Origin: Coemansia sp. RSA 922
Lineage: Eukaryota; Kickxellomycota; Kickxellomycetes; Kickxellales; Kickxellaceae
Direction: 5' to 3'
NCBI GenBank assembly: GCA_027577415.1
Contig: JANBQS010000644.1
Span: forward strand, 1 to 14,129
Length of the DNA: 14,129 nt
Shown piece after piece: positions 13,957 to 14,129 of this stretch (position 1 is the stretch's first letter; each line of letters begins with the position of its first letter). The notes under the pieces were generated by a model. It saw only the letters and a program-made list of their open reading frames with translations. It was not told the DNA's origin and did not search any database. Both the position numbers and the translations under genes were made by a program.

Positions 13957-14129
13957 ATGGAATCCGCGACTCAATCCGCCTCTGCCGCGAGTGCAGTCGG
14001 CGCTACTATAGACCCGCGTACGATGAACTTGGAGCAACAGTATGCGTTTGCAGCGTCACTGCACCCAGGTCGGTCGTTATCGCCTGAAGAAGTACGGTTC
14101 ATTATCAACCGCGAGACGTTCAAGTCACA
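13957..14129 (+). CDS. Unrecognised protein, 5' part, running off the window
   Basis: An open frame from the ATG at 13957 to the window edge, 57 full codons. It starts MESATQSASAASAVGATIDP, an Ala/Ser-rich and probably disordered head. It goes on with MNLEQQYAFAASLHPGRSLS and PEEVRFIINRETFK, which looks like the start of a folded, charged helical region. Codon use is G/C-rich like the conserved genes. It follows LAMTOR4 in the same direction, with 121 bases between stop and ATG. A frame offset by one base covers the same stretch from further upstream, but its composition (Arg/Cys/Tyr-rich) looks unnatural. No family is claimed. Confidence 0.55.
   Translation, partial: MESATQSASAASAVGATIDPRTMNLEQQYAFAASLHPGRSLSPEEVRFIINRETFKS

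Noticed and set aside
13866..14087. Alternative 73-codon frame overlapping the last gene
   Set aside because: Its composition (Arg/Cys/Tyr-rich with odd runs) looks like a shadow frame; the frame from 13957 is open to the window edge and looks natural.

Overview
This is nuclear DNA from a fungus. Protein-coding genes sit on both strands, two of them have eukaryotic introns (GTAAGT donors, one with a near-perfect TACTAAT branch site), the standard code fits (CTG reads as Leu), and there are AATAAA-type polyadenylation signals and only short gaps between conserved genes. The gene style (intron-poor, long F-box/LRR-like protein with no close named relative, eIF4G with a C-terminal MA3 domain, a Ragulator subunit) suggests an early-diverging fungus, possibly Kickxellomycotina (Coemansia/Linderina type). 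That placement is inference and was not computed.

Left half (1-5644): the 3' end of a STIMATE/YPL162c-type membrane protein gene, then an F-box-like/LRR-like gene of A/T-rich composition. The F-box gene converges on the gene for the alpha subunit of the signal recognition particle receptor. That gene shares a 339-bp divergent promoter with a DJ-1/PfpI-family gene resembling one half of plant DJ1D.

Centre (5766-9971): a complete eIF4G gene on the minus strand. It has a PAM2-like motif, a conserved N-terminal box, an eIF4E-binding-like site, MIF4G and MA3. A well-formed intron is predicted in its 5' UTR.

Right half (10891-13835): the most unusual part is a tandem array on the minus strand of small proteins I cannot assign to a known family. 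It holds two intact genes (126 and 122 aa) and, between them, a 5'-truncated copy of about 60 codons. The three share a C-terminal pattern. The two intact genes also share a duplicated promoter (TATA element, CAGGG block, distal GAAATCGCA block), although their proteins have diverged greatly. This looks like a fast-evolving, lineage-restricted small-protein family. Beyond it, on the plus strand, lies a probable LAMTOR4 (Ragulator) gene whose first coding exon is only the ATG. It is followed after 121 bp by the 5' end of a gene I do not recognise.

The conserved genes are housekeeping genes for ER targeting (SRP receptor), translation initiation (eIF4G), lysosomal/vacuolar TORC1 signalling (LAMTOR4) and an intracellular membrane protein. 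They do not form a pathway or cluster. The array and the F-box gene are the accessory, fast-changing material.
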